Positions 32,828 through 41,453 of a stretch of 64,000 nt of DNA are shown one piece after another. A program made the translations under genes and the position numbers. The stretch is taken from positions 895,487 through 959,486 of the forward strand of contig NZ_LT840184.1 of the NCBI RefSeq assembly GCF_900177425.1, given 5' to 3'. The stretch comes from Paenibacillus uliginis N3/975. GTDB lineage: Bacteria; Bacillota; Bacilli; Paenibacillales; Paenibacillaceae. The notes beneath the pieces were generated by a model. The model was not told the DNA's origin. It saw only the letters and a list, made by a program, of their open reading frames with translations, and searched no databases. Each line of letters opens with the position of its first letter. Position 1 is the stretch's first letter.

Positions 32828-33781
32828 TCAATACGCCTTTTCATAATCAATCACATTGCGAGGCAGAGCTTCGCCTTGGCGATAAGCCTTCAGGTTTTCC
32901 AGGAAAATATCCAGCACACGCTCGGTGTAATGAACCGTATCACCTGCTGTATGTGGTGTGATGATCACATTGTCCATTCCCCACAACGGATGCTCGCTTG
33001 GGAGAGGCTCCTGTTCAAAAACGTCCAGACCCGCGCCAGCCAGATGGCCGGATTTCAGCGCTTCGATAAGCGCCTCTGTATCCACGCTTGGACCTCTTCC
33101 CATATTGACAAAAAAGGCATCGTCCTTCATCGCCTCAAAACGACCCGCATCATACAAACCTTTAGTTTCATCGGTGAGTGGGAGGATGTTAATGATAAAA
33201 TCACCCTCAGCCAAAGCCTGGTCCAGCTGATCCACGGTATACATGACATCGACGTTCGGGTCGGGTTTACCGGATCTCCGGACTCCAACGGTCCTCATTC
33301 CAAAGGCTTTGGCTACCTTTGCCGTTGTACTGCCGATTTGTCCCACCCCGACAATGACAGCTGTTTTGCCGGAAAGTTCACGGAATGTTCCAGATTTATC
33401 CCATTTGCTCTGTGATTGCTGCCGGACGGCATGATGCAGGTTGCGGGTATAAGCGAGCAGCATCGCGAATATTTGCTCTGTAATCGGTATAGCATGTACG
33501 CCGCTGGCATTGGTCAGCAAAATATTTTTTTGCTCCAGCTCTTTAAGAGGCATCCTGTCAACACCGGCTGACCATACCTGAATCCAGCGGATGCGGCTGT
33601 GATCACTAAGCGCTTCTTCAGTGGCGGAGCTGGTCCATCCGAGCACAATATCCGCCTGAGCCACCGTGCCGGAAGGCAGTTCCTTATACTTGCCTGCAAT
33701 AAGGTCATAATCTGGGGCGATATCTCTTATTTTTTGCTTCTGTTCGGTCGTGAGTTCGTGCAGGGCAACAATATTTGGCAT
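32828..33781 (-). CDS. D-2-hydroxyacid dehydrogenase (NAD-dependent)
   Basis: A 317-residue dehydrogenase of the phosphoglycerate/D-lactate dehydrogenase family. The nucleotide motif is VGVGQIGSTTAKVAKAFGM, followed by VRRSGKPD. The substrate domain has VWSAGVDRMPLKELE. The catalytic Arg is in NMGRGPSVDTEALIEAL, the Glu in DVFEQEPLP and the His in ITPHTAG. The third residue of the VRRSG loop is Arg, which hints at NADP use, but that is not certain. The start is ATG with AGGAGG upstream (reverse strand, 33781); an in-frame ATG further up lacks support. Confidence 0.88.
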   Translation of the reverse strand: MPNIVALHELTTEQKQKIRDIAPDYDLIAGKYKELPSGTVAQADIVLGWTSSATEEALSDHSRIRWIQVWSAGVDRMPLKELEQKNILLTNASGVHAIPITEQIFAMLLAYTRNLHHAVRQQSQSKWDKSGTFRELSGKTAVIVGVGQIGSTTAKVAKAFGMRTVGVRRSGKPDPNVDVMYTVDQLDQALAEGDFIINILPLTDETKGLYDAGRFEAMKDDAFFVNMGRGPSVDTEALIEALKSGHLAGAGLDVFEQEPLPSEHPLWGMDNVIITPHTAGDTVHYTERVLDIFLENLKAYRQGEALPRNVIDYEKAY

Positions 33782-34105
33782 GGGAACTAACCTCCTGAGA
33801 ATGTAATGAAAAAAATGCCAAGGTTTTATGATCATCTTATCAGATTTAAACGTGATGCGCATGTTCGGAAACGACTGAAACGTCTAGGACGACGTGCTGT
33901 ACAGAGGTACTCTGCTACAATTTTCCGGCCAGAAAAAGTTTGCAGAAAAATACATTTAATCATCAATACATAAGTTGAACATTTCACAAATGGCATTTTT
34001 TTGCATTCACTTTTAGCGATTTTGTGGTATCATGTTAAACTTAGTGCGAGTTTTGTGAAGACTAATGGCATCAAATCCATTGCGAAGCAGGAAGAAGGTT
34101 GTATT
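33782..34105. other. Intergenic region between divergent genes
   Basis: 324 bases between the reverse-strand dehydrogenase and thpR. A weak sigma-A-like promoter (34001-34030) faces thpR. I see nothing else coding. Confidence 0.5.
34001..34030 (+). promoter_or_regulatory. Possible sigma-A promoter of thpR
   Basis: TTGCAT (34001-34006), an 18-base spacer, and TGGTAT (34025-34030), about 75 bases before the ATG. The -10 element is weak. Confidence 0.35.
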
Positions 34106-34678
34106 ATGAATGCTGCCGAAACAGAACCGGTCATGCGTTTATTCATCGCTATTCCTTTACCGAAAGTGGTGTCAGACAGCATTACACGGTGGACGCAAGA
34201 GCTTGGAACACAGTTGTCTTTTCGTAAATGGGTGCATCCGCAGGATTATCATATTACGTTGCAGTTTCTTGGAGATACGAAAGCCGGAAGTGTGGAATCC
34301 GTATTATCTTCACTGCGAACGATCGCTGCTGCACAACAGCCTATTCAATTAAGTCTTCAAGGGGCCGGCGTATTTGGGCCGGCATCTGCTCCGCGCATAC
34401 TATGGGCAGGCATTTCAGGGGAGCTGAAGAAGCTTGAGCATCTTCAGCAACGGGTAACTTCTGCAATGGCACCTTTGGGTTTTGCAGCGGAGGACAGGCC
34501 TTACAGACCGCATATCACAGCGGCAAGGAAATTAACAGATGGGAACATAAATTCCGATCTGTTAAGAGCAGGACCAGAACCAGCAAGCTGGACAGCCGAT
34601 GGCTTGGTGTTGTTCCGGACCAATATGCATTCAAGTCCTATGTACGAAATAATGGGGAAAATGGAGTTTGGAAGTTGA
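34106..34678 (+). CDS. thpR: RNA 2',3'-cyclic phosphodiesterase
   Basis: A 190-residue 2H phosphoesterase (ThpR/LigT). The two HxTx motifs are HITLQF (near residue 47) and HITAAR (near 131). RLFIAIPLP at the N-terminus and FRTNMHSSPMYEIM at the end are usual for the family. It opens 2',3'-cyclic phosphate RNA ends to 2'-phosphate. I take ATG 34106 with the upstream GAAGAAGG; longer in-frame starts lie in or before the promoter region and lack a ribosome binding site. Confidence 0.9.
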   Translation: MNAAETEPVMRLFIAIPLPKVVSDSITRWTQELGTQLSFRKWVHPQDYHITLQFLGDTKAGSVESVLSSLRTIAAAQQPIQLSLQGAGVFGPASAPRILWAGISGELKKLEHLQQRVTSAMAPLGFAAEDRPYRPHITAARKLTDGNINSDLLRAGPEPASWTADGLVLFRTNMHSSPMYEIMGKMEFGS

Positions 34679-34770
34679 ATCTTTCATAGATTCAATGGAG
34701 ACCCTTGTTTTCATCTCCTGAATTTCGGGTTACATAGAGTAGGAATGTGCCGACGTATAGGAGGAAAGAT

Positions 34771-35652
34771 ATGGGTATCAAAATGTTACGGCAAAACCGC
34801 TGGGTGGCTCTGCTGGTCGGAGCCCTTTTTGTGAGTTTGTCTTTAATAAGTCTGCTGGGGATGCAGACAAACGCAAGCCAAGGGGAGAAAAAAACGCAAA
34901 AGGACACTGCTGTGGTGATCCCCGAGACCGAATTGAATATGACAGGTCGAATTTTATCTGAAAAAGGTGATAGGGTACTGCCAGCTTTTTATGCTTCAAA
35001 TCAATTCCAGAAGTGGAAACCGAAAGAAGACGTAATATTGTCCTTTCCGGAATCAAGGCTGAAGGGAAATAAGTTCACCATTGATACCGCAAACCGAACT
35101 TCTAAGAGTAAGTCCAAGGCTGCGGCGAAGTCAGAGCCTGCAAACCAGACCAAGCCTAAGAAACAAGAGGGGACAATTGCTGCAAATTCACAGGCCAAGA
35201 GCCAACAACCCCCCAAAACATTATTCTTCACGAGAACAAAGACATTAACTCAGGACGAAAAAGAGAAAGCGACCTGGAAATACGCTTTGTCGGCTGAAGA
35301 GCTGCTTCTGCTCCAGAAGATTGTGATGGCAGAAGCGGAAGGCGAACCGTACGAAGGCAAAGTGGCAGTTGCCAATGTTGTCTTAAACCGGCTGCGGTCA
35401 GCCAATTTTCCCGATACCATTAAGAAGGTTATTTATCAAAAATATCAATTTAGTCCGGTAGGAAACGGGCGTATTAATCGTGTCGACCCGAGCAAAGAAA
35501 CGATCAAAGCGGTTACTGCTGCGCTGCATGGTCATAAGGCAGTGAGCGATGACACTTATTTCTTTTTGTCTTTGAAACTTGCTCAGGACCTTACGGTGCA
35601 TCATTCAAGAACATTTGCGAAGAAGATTGGGAACCACTCCTTTTACAAGTAA
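34771..35652 (+). CDS. Cell wall hydrolase, SleB type
   Basis: A 293-residue protein with an N-terminal membrane/signal segment (VALLVGALFVSLSLISLLG), a basic, Ser/Lys/Gln-rich middle part, and a C-terminal SleB-type hydrolase domain (KIVMAEAEGEPYEGKVAVAN, catalytic Glu in the AEAEGEPYEG part, then DTYFFLSLKLAQDL). Enzymes of this family are lytic transglycosylases that open spore cortex or vegetative wall. ATG 34771 has ATAGGAGG in front. It has no adjacent YpeB gene, so a true germination role is uncertain; it may be a general wall hydrolase. Confidence 0.85.
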   Translation: MGIKMLRQNRWVALLVGALFVSLSLISLLGMQTNASQGEKKTQKDTAVVIPETELNMTGRILSEKGDRVLPAFYASNQFQKWKPKEDVILSFPESRLKGNKFTIDTANRTSKSKSKAAAKSEPANQTKPKKQEGTIAANSQAKSQQPPKTLFFTRTKTLTQDEKEKATWKYALSAEELLLLQKIVMAEAEGEPYEGKVAVANVVLNRLRSANFPDTIKKVIYQKYQFSPVGNGRINRVDPSKETIKAVTAALHGHKAVSDDTYFFLSLKLAQDLTVHHSRTFAKKIGNHSFYK

Positions 35653-35696
35653 CCCCTGATTTGAGTAAACTATAGTCAGGAGGTGTGTTTTGATCT

Positions 35697-36380
35697 ATGA
35701 AAATTACGTATTATGGCCATTCGTGCATGTTGGTGGAGGAGAACGGAATACGCGTCATTATCGATCCGTTTCTTTCAGGTAATGCCAATTCGGGGATATC
35801 GCCTGATGACATCCAGGTAGATGCTGTCGTTCTTACCCATGGGCACGCCGATCATTTTGGTGATAGTATCGGGATTGCCAAGAGAAACGATTGTCCGGTC
35901 ATCGCTGTTTTTGAGCTGGCAGGATACTGTGCTAATCAAGGCGTAAAATCTCAAGGAATGAATATTGGCGGGAGCTTTGCATTCAACGGATTTAAGGTGA
36001 AATTCACGCAAGCTTTTCATTCGTCATCCATCTCTGTAGGGGATACTTGGATTTATGCTGGACAGCCTGCTGGTGTTCTGCTGACGATCGGGGACAAGAC
36101 ATTCTATCATGCTGGGGACACAAGTCTGTTTGGTGATATGCGCCTCATTGGGGAAATGAACAATATCGAGTGTGCGGCACTGCCGATCGGCGATGCGTTT
36201 ACGATGGGCCCCGATGATGCTTTACTAGCTGCTCAATGGATCCGTACCAAGAAGGTGATACCAGTACATTACAATACGTTCCCGCAAATTGAGCAGGACC
36301 CTGTGTTGTTCTGTGATCGGCTCCGGCAAACGGGCCTAGAGGGTTATCCACTTAAGCCGGGAGAAAGTATAAATATTTGA
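35697..36380 (+). CDS. UPF0173 metal-dependent hydrolase (YtkL-like)
   Basis: A 227-residue metallo-beta-lactamase-fold protein. KITYYGHSCMLVEENG at the start, the metal motif THGHADHFGDS, the GDTSLFGDM region, and IPVHYNTFP at the end are family marks. Length matches the family. The enzyme substrate is unknown. It starts at ATG 35697, 44 bases after the SleB-like gene, possibly in one transcript. Confidence 0.9.
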   Translation: MKITYYGHSCMLVEENGIRVIIDPFLSGNANSGISPDDIQVDAVVLTHGHADHFGDSIGIAKRNDCPVIAVFELAGYCANQGVKSQGMNIGGSFAFNGFKVKFTQAFHSSSISVGDTWIYAGQPAGVLLTIGDKTFYHAGDTSLFGDMRLIGEMNNIECAALPIGDAFTMGPDDALLAAQWIRTKKVIPVHYNTFPQIEQDPVLFCDRLRQTGLEGYPLKPGESINI

Positions 36381-36418
36381 TTTTTAATATATAATAGAAA
36401 CCATATTTCGACAACTAG

Positions 36419-36472
36419 AAAAAAGGACTGTTCTGATGGGTAGGCAAACCTACCGTCGGAACAGTCCTTTTG
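36419..36472. terminator. Bidirectional terminator
   Basis: AAAAGGACTGTTC pairs with GAACAGTCCTTTT, and an inner GGTAGG/CCTACC stem extends the hairpin. It lies between two convergent genes, with A-rich and T-rich flanks. Confidence 0.8.
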
Positions 36473-36514
36473 TGAGTTATATATGAATGAGAGGAGTGTT
36501 TACACTAATTCGAA

Positions 36515-37678
36515 TCAGCTAACAGGATGAACAACATCAGAATAATCATCTTCCTCAACATGAGACAGCATACCGAGTACTTGAACCGCACAGTTGTCCG
36601 GATCTAAGTAAGGCAATCTGCTGCGAAGTAATTCGCGGCGATAATTCACAACGGTATCATAGCGATTGGACAGAAGGTCGAGCCATTTGTCTACAACCTC
36701 AGGAGAGTCCAAGACTTCCCCAAAGCCTTCGTTTACGAAAAAAAGGCAGTTCTCTTCCTCCTGCCCGGGAATGGGCTCGTAGAAGAGCATAGGGATCGCT
36801 TTGGCGGCCCCTTCTGTGCATGTCATCCCACCGGGCTTCGTAATGAGGAGATCCGAAACGTCCATCAGCTTATGAATATCCTTACGATAACCCAGCACAT
36901 GAATGTTCGGATGCTGGAACAGTGGATTTTCGCGCATGCTGCATATCAATTTTTCGTTTTGCCCCATACAGAACACAAGCTGAATGTCATTCGCTCTGGA
37001 TGCAAGCTTGCGAAGCAAGTCTTTACTAAACACCAGACCCCAGCCACCGCCCATAATCAGAACCGTAGGCATGTTGCTGAGTTTCAGTTCAGTCCGCAGC
37101 TGTTCCTTGTTCACCTGATCCCAAAATTTTGGATGAACAGGAATACCGGTTACATGTATGTACTCCGGCGATATTTCACGTTGGATCAACAATTCCTTGA
37201 CCTGCGGAGTGGAAACAAGATATTCATCTACTTCAGAATTGACCCAAGTACCGTGGGCATCATAATCAGTTATGAGTGTATACAGTGGAACATTGAGTCC
37301 CTGGCGCTTTAACCGGGAAACGACTGCGTTCGGAAATGGATGTGTACAGATGATTACGTCGGGCTTTAACTGGTTAATAACCTGCGCGGCCTGCGCGTAA
37401 AAAATACGATGCAGGGCGAGACGTGTAAGCCGGTTTAAAGATTTTTTATATTGGGAACGATAGAGCAAGCCCACAAGCCGCGGACGTACGCTGACTGTTT
37501 TACGGTACGCCGATAAGATTAGCGGACCCACGGTTGGATTCAGAAAATTACCGAGCTCAATAACGCGGCACTGTATGTTGGGATTTTTACGCTTTAGCCC
37601 TTCTGCCAAAGCGTACGCCGCTTGCGTATGACCTGTGCCGAATCCCTCCGAAAATAGGAGCACTCTAATTTTTCGCAT
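36515..37678 (-). CDS. Glycosyltransferase, MGDG synthase/UgtP type
   Basis: A 387-residue GT28-type enzyme. The N-terminal acceptor domain begins RVLLFSEGFGTGHTQAAYAL, with ICTHPFPNAV and LITDYDAHGTW as in diacylglycerol glucosyltransferases. The C-terminal donor domain has VLIMGGGWGLVFSKD and TKPGGMTCTEGAAKAIPMLF, the UDP-sugar site. It probably makes glycolipid from diacylglycerol, supplying membrane glycolipid or the lipoteichoic acid anchor, at the inner face of the membrane. Substrate choice is inferred. Confidence 0.83.
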   Translation of the reverse strand: MRKIRVLLFSEGFGTGHTQAAYALAEGLKRKNPNIQCRVIELGNFLNPTVGPLILSAYRKTVSVRPRLVGLLYRSQYKKSLNRLTRLALHRIFYAQAAQVINQLKPDVIICTHPFPNAVVSRLKRQGLNVPLYTLITDYDAHGTWVNSEVDEYLVSTPQVKELLIQREISPEYIHVTGIPVHPKFWDQVNKEQLRTELKLSNMPTVLIMGGGWGLVFSKDLLRKLASRANDIQLVFCMGQNEKLICSMRENPLFQHPNIHVLGYRKDIHKLMDVSDLLITKPGGMTCTEGAAKAIPMLFYEPIPGQEEENCLFFVNEGFGEVLDSPEVVDKWLDLLSNRYDTVVNYRRELLRSRLPYLDPDNCAVQVLGMLSHVEEDDYSDVVHPVS

Positions 37679-37982
37679 AATTTCACCTTCTTCTTTCTCC
37701 CTCTATCTTACAAAATAGGAATCATTTTTTGAAGAGCGGCGTTAAAAAAAATACATGTATAGTAATATACGCTCAAATTCGCAAAGCATTTCATTCTTTC
37801 ATCTATTTATTAGACGCAAAAACTTTTCAGTACCCCTGCGATGAAAAAAATGAAAAATTTCATTTTTTTTCACAAAAAGTATTGCATTACAGGAAGGATT
37901 CTGATAAAGTGGTTTTTGACCGGGTGACCGAAAATGTTTTTTGGTCAGTTCGTAGGAATACGAGAATCAAGGAGGGGTTAGC
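37679..37982. other. Divergent intergenic region upstream of the TetR gene
   Basis: 304 bases, very A/T-rich in the middle. It holds the operator-like palindrome at 37925-37947 and the ribosome binding site AAGGAGGGG of the TetR gene. A short open frame here has no ribosome binding site and I regard it as noise. Confidence 0.5.
37925..37947. promoter_or_regulatory. Operator-like palindrome before the TetR gene
   Basis: TGACCGAAAA and TTTTTTGGTCA form an imperfect inverted repeat. A further TTTTTGACCG half-site precedes it. The same TGACCGAA word recurs at 38707-38725 before the YhgE gene, suggesting autoregulation plus target control. Confidence 0.55.
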
Positions 37983-38564
37983 TTGTCAGCGGTTGATCGT
38001 CGGAAGCAGGTGCTGGAAGCTGCCGCAAAATCGTTTGCGTTATTTGGGTATAAGGCGACGACGATGGATCAGGTGGCGAAGATTGCGAACGTAGGTAAAG
38101 GAACCATTTATACGTTTTTCACGAATAAGGAAGAGCTGTTTGATGAGATCCTGCATGGGGCAATATTAGAACTGAAGCGCATAGCTGAACGAACAATTCG
38201 TGAAGACAGAGATTTCTTTGATAATTTGTACTGTGTACTGGATGCTTTGCTCGAGTTCCGGGATGAGCACGCGCTGTTTATCAAGCTATCACAGGAACAG
38301 CGGGAATTTGGTACACCTAAGGCAAATGACAGCCTGACTAAGGTGGAGAACGTGATTGTGGGATATTTACAGGGGATAGTGGAGAATTCCATCCGAAACG
38401 GAGAGATTAAGCCCTGTGATCCCCAAGTGGTATCTTTTGTAATGTTGAGGCTCTATGCAGCACTGACGGCGGATTTCAACAACCTGCGAGAACCGCTTCA
38501 AAAAGAGCAAATCAAGGAGTACATGCTGCTTTTTTTGGCAGAAGGATTAAGGTCTCCGGGCTGA
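37983..38564 (+). CDS. TetR family regulator (YhgD-like)
   Basis: A 193-residue repressor-type protein. The N-terminal helix-turn-helix is plain: RRKQVLEAAAKSFALFGYKA, TTMDQVAKIANVGKGTIYTF, FTNKEELFDEIL. The C-terminal ligand domain is specific to the group. The start is TTG at 37983 after AAGGAGGGG. In B. subtilis a TetR gene (yhgD) precedes yhgE, the same order as here, and both promoters carry related palindromes. The inducer is unknown. Confidence 0.88.
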   Translation: MSAVDRRKQVLEAAAKSFALFGYKATTMDQVAKIANVGKGTIYTFFTNKEELFDEILHGAILELKRIAERTIREDRDFFDNLYCVLDALLEFRDEHALFIKLSQEQREFGTPKANDSLTKVENVIVGYLQGIVENSIRNGEIKPCDPQVVSFVMLRLYAALTADFNNLREPLQKEQIKEYMLLFLAEGLRSPG

Positions 38565-38840
38565 GCCAAATCTGCTAAACAGTCGTCAGTACATAGAGAC
38601 GAGAATGCTGGGACTTAAGAAAATGCGACACAATTTTTCTTGTCTCTATGAACGGTAAGGGAGTTTATTCTGCTATACAGCAGACGGTGTTACAAGGTGT
38701 TTTTTTTTCGGTCGAACTGACCGAATGGGGTAAATGGTCAATCGGTATTGGTGGAGAGAACTATACTATAAAAAGAGTCCCTTGAGGACAATGATGTCGG
38801 CACTAAGCTGCTGTATCTATAAAAAAAGGAGAGAGACTGG
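38565..38840. other. Intergenic region before the YhgE gene
   Basis: 276 bases with the second TetR-type operator (38707-38725) and a TATACT/TATAAA-rich -10 region near 38762. The ribosome binding site AAAAAAGGAGAG lies just before the ATG at 38841. No other gene is seen. Confidence 0.5.
38707..38725. promoter_or_regulatory. Operator palindrome before the YhgE gene
   Basis: TTCGGTC-GAACT-GACCGAA is a perfect 7-bp inverted repeat, located about 40 bases upstream of a -10-like TATACT. It shares the word GACCGAA with the site before the TetR gene. Confidence 0.65.
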
Positions 38841-41111
38841 ATGAAATCATTATCAGTGTTTTTTAAAGATCTTACTAGTGCGGCACGGAATCCGAAAATT
38901 CTGATCCCGATTATCGCCGTTTTGTTCATCCCGGTCATGTACAGCGGCATGTTCCTCGGAGCCTTTTGGGATCCGTACGGTAAAATGAATGAACTGCCTG
39001 TAGCTGTGATCAATAACGATCAGGGTGCGGTATATGAAGGGAAGACGCTTGAGGTAGGCAAGGATTTGGTTGATGAACTGAAGAAAGGCAACGATTTTCA
39101 GTGGGAGTTCGTAAATCGTGGGCAAGCCGAAGAGGGGATGCGCAACAATAAGTATTATATGACGATTACGATCCCCGACAATTTCTCACAGCAGGCAACA
39201 ACGCTAATGGATGACCATCCGGAGCCTGCAAAATTACTGTTTGAACCGAATGAGGGCTATAACTTTTTGGCAGGCCAGATCGGCGGCACTGCAGTAAAGG
39301 AAATTCAATCGAAGGTATCCGCTAAAGTAACCGAAGCCTATACGGAGACACTATTTGAGCAAGTGGAAAAAGTGTCCGATGGTCTTCAGGAAGCCGGAGA
39401 CGGAGCTACAAAAATTTCCGATGGTGCTCAGGAGCTGGATGAAGGAACATTGAAGCTTAAAGAAAACCTGGCCAAAATGGTCGACGGCACGGAAGAGCTG
39501 GTAGCAGGAATCGAGCCTCTGACGAAGGGCGTTGAGGATTTAAACAAAGGGGCTAGTGCTTTGAACTCAGGTGCAGGAACCTTGTCCTCCGGTTTAGTAC
39601 AGCTGCAGTCGGGACATAAGCAGCTGGAAACAGGAGCTCAAGATGCCCGTCAGGGTGGAGCGAAGCTTCAGGCGGGAATTGAATCGTCTGCGGCAGGAAG
39701 TAATACGCTGTCCGAAGGCTTGCAGGCTAACCAGAGTGGAGCTGCAGCACTGAAAGCAGGTGCTGATCGTACGGTTGAAGGCAGCAATCAGCTGGAAGCC
39801 GGACTGAAGAAATCACTGGAGGGCACAGCTGCTATTGAGCAGGGTTCTAAAGGTGTAGCTGAAGGTCTCAAAATGCTGACCGAAATCAACCCTGAACTCG
39901 CAGCTATTCCTGAAGTTCAGAAACTGCTCGCAACGAGCCAGGCAGTGGCTGCGGGAAGTGCTGAGCTGAATGCAGGGCAGAAACAGTTGGCTGCAGGAGC
40001 ATCACAGCTTAAACAGGGAACTACCGAGCTCAGTGCAGGCGCAGGCAAGCTCAGCACAGGAGCAGAGCAGCTGTCACAGGGTGGCAAGCAGCTGGCTGCA
40101 GGTAATCAGCAGCTTCTCGAAGGCATGAAGCAGTTGAACGCAGGTCAAGGCAAGTTGTCTGAAGGAATGAAGCTGTTTGGCACGAAGCTGGGAGAAGCGG
40201 CTGCGGGCAGCAAAGAGCTTGCAAGTGGCGCGGTTGCTCTGAACAAAGGTACGGAGCAGCTTGCAGGAGGTGCCGGAAAACTGGGCAGTGGCGTTACTAC
40301 TCTGGCAGACGGCTCTAAGCAGCTTGATGCTGGTGCTGGTGAACTGCTAAATGGAATGGGTACACTGAAAGAAGGTTCCGGAGAGCTTGCAGACAAGCTG
40401 AAAGAAGCAGCTGACAAGACCGGAGAAGTGAAAACAACGGATGAAACCGTCAATATGTTTGCGGAACCCGTTAAAGTAGATGAGCATAAAGTAAGTGAAG
40501 TACCTAATTATGGTACGGGATTTGCTCCATACTTCCTGTCCCTTGGCTTGTTTGTCGGAGCGTTGATTTCGTCAATCGTTATGCCAATCTATGAAACATC
40601 TGTGGCAGATGCGTCCAGAATGAACCGGTTCGTCAGCCGTACACTGTCATTTGCAGGCATGGGTCTTATACAAGCGCTGCTAGCTGTCGTACTTGTTCTG
40701 TACGGATTGAATCTAGAAGTTCAAAATGTACCATTGTTCTATCTGTTTGCTATCATTACAAGTTTGTCTTACATGTTCCTGGTTCAAGCCTTCGTTACTT
40801 GGCTTGATATGCCTGGACGGTTCGTTGTCATCGTCATTCTCATTTTCCAACTTACGACGAGTGCAGGAACCTTCCCTCTTGAATTAATTCCAGACTGGAT
40901 GAAGGTTCTGAATCCGCTGCTGCCGATGACGTACAGTGTAGATGGATTTAAAGCTGTTATATCGACAGGAGATACAGGACACATGTGGGGAAGCGCCGGA
41001 GTACTGGGAATCTTCGGTGGTGTATTCCTGATCTTGACGGCCGTTTATTTCTTAACGAACCGTCATTTGAAAAAAGTGAAGTCGGAAACTCAGGCCCCGG
41101 CTACTGCATAA
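38841..41111 (+). CDS. yhgE: YhgE/Pip family membrane protein
   Basis: A 756-residue protein with one N-terminal membrane helix, a long extracytoplasmic region and about five C-terminal membrane helices of ABC-2 permease type (FAPYFLSLGLFVGALISSIV onward, with PDWMKVLNPLLPMTYSVDGF). Residues 180-530 consist of many short repeats such as LNAGQKQLAAGASQLKQGT, expected to form a long helical rod. The family includes the phage infection protein of Lactococcus and ESX-related YueB-like proteins; YueB is the SPP1 phage receptor. The ligand is unknown. Control by the preceding TetR regulator is likely. Confidence 0.9.
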   Translation: MKSLSVFFKDLTSAARNPKILIPIIAVLFIPVMYSGMFLGAFWDPYGKMNELPVAVINNDQGAVYEGKTLEVGKDLVDELKKGNDFQWEFVNRGQAEEGMRNNKYYMTITIPDNFSQQATTLMDDHPEPAKLLFEPNEGYNFLAGQIGGTAVKEIQSKVSAKVTEAYTETLFEQVEKVSDGLQEAGDGATKISDGAQELDEGTLKLKENLAKMVDGTEELVAGIEPLTKGVEDLNKGASALNSGAGTLSSGLVQLQSGHKQLETGAQDARQGGAKLQAGIESSAAGSNTLSEGLQANQSGAAALKAGADRTVEGSNQLEAGLKKSLEGTAAIEQGSKGVAEGLKMLTEINPELAAIPEVQKLLATSQAVAAGSAELNAGQKQLAAGASQLKQGTTELSAGAGKLSTGAEQLSQGGKQLAAGNQQLLEGMKQLNAGQGKLSEGMKLFGTKLGEAAAGSKELASGAVALNKGTEQLAGGAGKLGSGVTTLADGSKQLDAGAGELLNGMGTLKEGSGELADKLKEAADKTGEVKTTDETVNMFAEPVKVDEHKVSEVPNYGTGFAPYFLSLGLFVGALISSIVMPIYETSVADASRMNRFVSRTLSFAGMGLIQALLAVVLVLYGLNLEVQNVPLFYLFAIITSLSYMFLVQAFVTWLDMPGRFVVIVILIFQLTTSAGTFPLELIPDWMKVLNPLLPMTYSVDGFKAVISTGDTGHMWGSAGVLGIFGGVFLILTAVYFLTNRHLKKVKSETQAPATA

Positions 41112-41118
41112 CATAACT

Positions 41119-41154
41119 AAAAGACATTCCGATTGATTCGGAATGTCTTTTTTG
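41119..41154 (+). terminator. Terminator after the YhgE gene
   Basis: AAAGACATTCCGA pairs with TCGGAATGTCTTT around a short loop, followed by TTTTGTTCTTTTTTTT. Confidence 0.9.
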
Positions 41155-41247
41155 TTCTTTTTTTTGTATTAAAATACATGGATATATTCCTTTTTTTGTG
41201 AGTGGAATCATAAAAACAAATCTTATCGTATTTATAAAAAGTTTGAA

Positions 41248-41277
41248 TTGCACTGATATTACAGGGGGTGATAAAAT
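41248..41277 (+). promoter_or_regulatory. Sigma-A-like promoter of the glutamate synthase gene
   Basis: TTGCAC (41248-41253), 18 bases, TAAAAT (41272-41277). It puts the start of transcription near 41284, inside the following palindrome. Confidence 0.45.
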
Positions 41278-41307
41278 AATAACACTAATCTAACTTATCG
41301 TGTTATT
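41278..41307. promoter_or_regulatory. Operator-like inverted repeat at the glutamate synthase promoter
   Basis: AATAACAC (41278-41285) and GTGTTATT (41300-41307) form a perfect 8-bp inverted repeat with a 14-base gap, next to the -10 element. The pattern fits a dimeric regulator, but does not match the TGTNAN7TNACA box of TnrA/GlnR. Confidence 0.5.
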
Positions 41308-41453
41308 CATTAATCGTGCTCCACTTATTTTTGCACAAAATTGCATCATTCTGCATATTCCTCCCCCCAACCGGAAGGCCTAAACAGCCTACATGCCCTT
41401 CATACTGAGCTGATAAAGTGCAGTATTACTTTGTAACAGAAAGGTTGCATATT

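Larger units (their letters stand above)
41155..41453. other. Upstream control region of the glutamate synthase gene
   Basis: 299 bases without a gene. It contains a sigma-A-like promoter (41248-41277) and a perfect palindrome (41278-41307), then a long untranslated leader. I see no riboswitch I can name. Confidence 0.5.

Noticed and set aside
33991..34006. Sigma-54-like sequence TGGCATTTTTTTGCAT before thpR
   Set aside because: The distance between GG and GC is one base too short; sigma-54 promoters require strict spacing, so this is probably chance in an AT-rich stretch.
39400..40430. Repeated short motifs in the YhgE gene considered as a DNA repeat array or CRISPR
   Set aside because: The repeats are degenerate at DNA level and encode heptad-like protein repeats typical for the family. 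No CRISPR array or cas gene was seen in the window.
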